Assembly (NCBI GenBank): GCA_015488855.1 | Contig: WFMY01000093.1 | Coordinates: forward strand, 1 to 5,978 | Length of the DNA stretch: 5,978 nucleotides | Reading direction: 5' to 3' | Origin: Helicobacteraceae bacterium | GTDB taxonomy: Bacteria; Campylobacterota; Campylobacteria; Campylobacterales; Sulfurimonadaceae | Shown: piece after piece, positions 4,993 to 5,978 of the stretch | How positions within the stretch are numbered: the first letter of the stretch is position 1 | Layout of the letters: each line of letters starts with the position of its first letter | Notes under the pieces: model-generated | Told to the model about the DNA's origin: nothing | What the model saw: only the letters and a program-made list of their open reading frames with translations | Database searches by the model: none | Made by a program: the position numbers and the translations under genes

Positions 4993-5595
4993 ATGTTGAA
5001 AAAAATAGGTTTGTTGGTAGTAAGTAGTATCTCAGTTTTTGCTATGAATAATGCAGAGGTAAATATAAATGACAAAGATTTAGAATTAGGTTTAGGTTTA
5101 GATCTAGGGCAGTATAATGGAAATGTAAAACCCGATACTACCTTTATTGGTGTAAAATATTTAAAGGCATCAAATAATAATGCTAATAGGCTTATAAATA
5201 CAAAGTACTTTCTAGAATTTAATTTTTTAATTAAGCAAGAGATTCAAAATACAGGTTTAAAAGTAGGACTTGGTGTGAAAACGAACTTTTCTGCAATTGA
5301 TGGAGCTACATTTATAAGTGTACCACTTGGTTTAGACCTCTCTTATACATTACCTCTTAAAAATTTCATCCCAATTGAAATTAGTGCAAAGGCTTATTAT
5401 GCACCCCAGTCTTTGAGCTTTTCTGATGCTTCTAGTTTTAAAGAATATCGTGCAGGAATAAGAGCAGAAGTGATAGAAAGAGGTTCTGTATTTATTGGTT
5501 ATAGAAATATTGATACTAATTATGAGATAAATGCAGTCAAATATAATATTACTTACAATAGATCAGGTTATTTTGGATTTAAGTTTGAATTTTAA
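4993..5595 (+). CDS. YfaZ-family outer-membrane beta-barrel protein
   Basis: This is a predicted outer-membrane protein of unknown function. The 200-residue precursor has a signal peptide (LKK, hydrophobic 5-16, cleavage likely after VFA at 15-17). The mature protein alternates hydrophobic and polar residues in many short strands, for example ELGLGLDLGQY, KYFLEFNFLI, GLKVGLGVKTNF, VFIGYRNI and YFGFKFEF. It ends in an aromatic residue, F200, the usual C-terminal signal of outer-membrane barrels. The stretch with YYAPQSLSFSDASSFKEYRAG (about 135-155), followed by GYRNIDT and the GYFGFKF end, resembles the YfaZ family as I remember it. The ATG at 4993 follows AAAGGA by 5 nt. It is a monocistronic gene with its own strong promoter, divergent from the cytochrome c gene. 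Its stop TAA overlaps that of the convergent gene. Barrel class is fairly sure, family less so. Confidence 0.75.
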   Translation: MLKKIGLLVVSSISVFAMNNAEVNINDKDLELGLGLDLGQYNGNVKPDTTFIGVKYLKASNNNANRLINTKYFLEFNFLIKQEIQNTGLKVGLGVKTNFSAIDGATFISVPLGLDLSYTLPLKNFIPIEISAKAYYAPQSLSFSDASSFKEYRAGIRAEVIERGSVFIGYRNIDTNYEINAVKYNITYNRSGYFGFKFEF

Positions 5596-5978
5596 TTTTT
5601 GATATATATGTAAAGGGGTGATGAACCAATAGAAAGTTCATCCTCTTCTATCTCTTCCCCATTTTTTGAATAGACTTCAAAATAACTTTCCCTTTTTAGT
5701 GTTGTAGGCTTAAGTGACCAATGGATTTGTAGAAGTTGATCCTCAACTAAACATTGCAATATATAGTATCCCCGTTTAATGTCTAGTCTTAAAAACTGTG
5801 CATCTTGAAGATGCTTTATCATAGTTTTGTATGTTTGGAAGGCTGGGTATTTGATGATGCCCTCTCTGTTGTCTATGAGCCCATAGCCAGGAGCTATGAG
5901 CTGATGCCAAGATACTGCATCTACTTGTTGTGAAGCAAAGGCTAAAAGATGGTACCTGAGCATGAAGTTGGCATAGTC
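5592..5978 (-). CDS. C-terminal part of a glycoside-hydrolase-like protein (5' end outside window)
   Basis: The reading frame is open to the right window edge, so 5978 is not the start; 128 C-terminal residues are visible. An internal ATG at 5963 exists but is preceded by in-frame coding sequence (DYANF). The first part (MLRYHLLAFASQQVDAVSWHQLIAPGYGLID) looks like the last strand and helix of a clan-A TIM-barrel glycoside hydrolase. The linker FQTYKTMIKHLQDAQFL and the strand-rich end with YYILQC and LLQIHWSL resemble the small C-terminal beta-sandwich of such enzymes. The catalytic glutamates would lie outside the window, so family and substrate cannot be named. GC is higher than in the neighbours (about 44% over 5821-5940 by hand count, against about 30% over 5041-5160). 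Its stop TAA shares TTAA (5592-5595) with the convergent barrel gene. An uncharacterised non-enzymatic protein is possible. Confidence 0.6.
   Translation of the reverse strand, partial: DYANFMLRYHLLAFASQQVDAVSWHQLIAPGYGLIDNREGIIKYPAFQTYKTMIKHLQDAQFLRLDIKRGYYILQCLVEDQLLQIHWSLKPTTLKRESYFEVYSKNGEEIEEDELSIGSSPLYIYIKN

Overview
The window looks like chromosomal DNA of a Campylobacterota (Epsilonproteobacteria) member, most likely a Sulfurimonas-like free-living species. Support comes from the low GC content, the style of the proteins (CcoI and CcoS of the cbb3 oxidase, GmhA/GmhB, a small CKGCH cytochrome c), and promoters with a strong or extended -10 but no clear -35. The gene set also recalls a Campylobacter jejuni neighbourhood in which gmhA, gmhB, ccoI, ccoS and a small cytochrome c lie together. 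No homology search was possible, so the genus is an inference.

Layout. Positions 1-94 are the 3' part of a 5S rRNA, the end of an rRNA operon transcribed to the right. A non-coding AT-rich spacer (95-334) follows. It holds a 14-nt tandem repeat, a weak terminator candidate and an extended -10 promoter. From 335 to 4528 runs a tight five-gene operon on the + strand: gmhA, gmhB, a single-domain asparaginase-like gene, ccoI and ccoS. Junctions are overlapping or at most 10 nt, with 17-nt overlaps on both sides of the asparaginase-like gene. Convergent to it, on the - strand, is a gene for a small periplasmic cytochrome c (4551-4835); its likely terminator hairpin covers the end of ccoS. A 157-nt divergent intergenic region carries a promoter for each side, a 16-nt palindrome and a Fur-like sequence. 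It leads right to a YfaZ-type outer-membrane barrel gene (4993-5595). That gene's stop codon overlaps the stop codon of a convergent gene cut by the window edge (5592-5978), probably the C-terminal end of a glycoside-hydrolase-like protein.

How the genes work together. GmhA and GmhB carry out the isomerase and phosphatase steps of ADP-heptose synthesis for the LPS/LOS core; the kinase/adenylyltransferase (HldE) and epimerase (HldD) are not in the window. CcoI and CcoS are assembly factors of cbb3-type cytochrome c oxidase (copper export and cofactor insertion), and the small cytochrome c is a plausible electron donor to that oxidase. The asparaginase-like protein keeps the catalytic residues of the asparaginase N-domain but lacks the C-terminal domain; its role is unknown. 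It is the most unusual gene here. I found no defence system, mobile element or CRISPR array.
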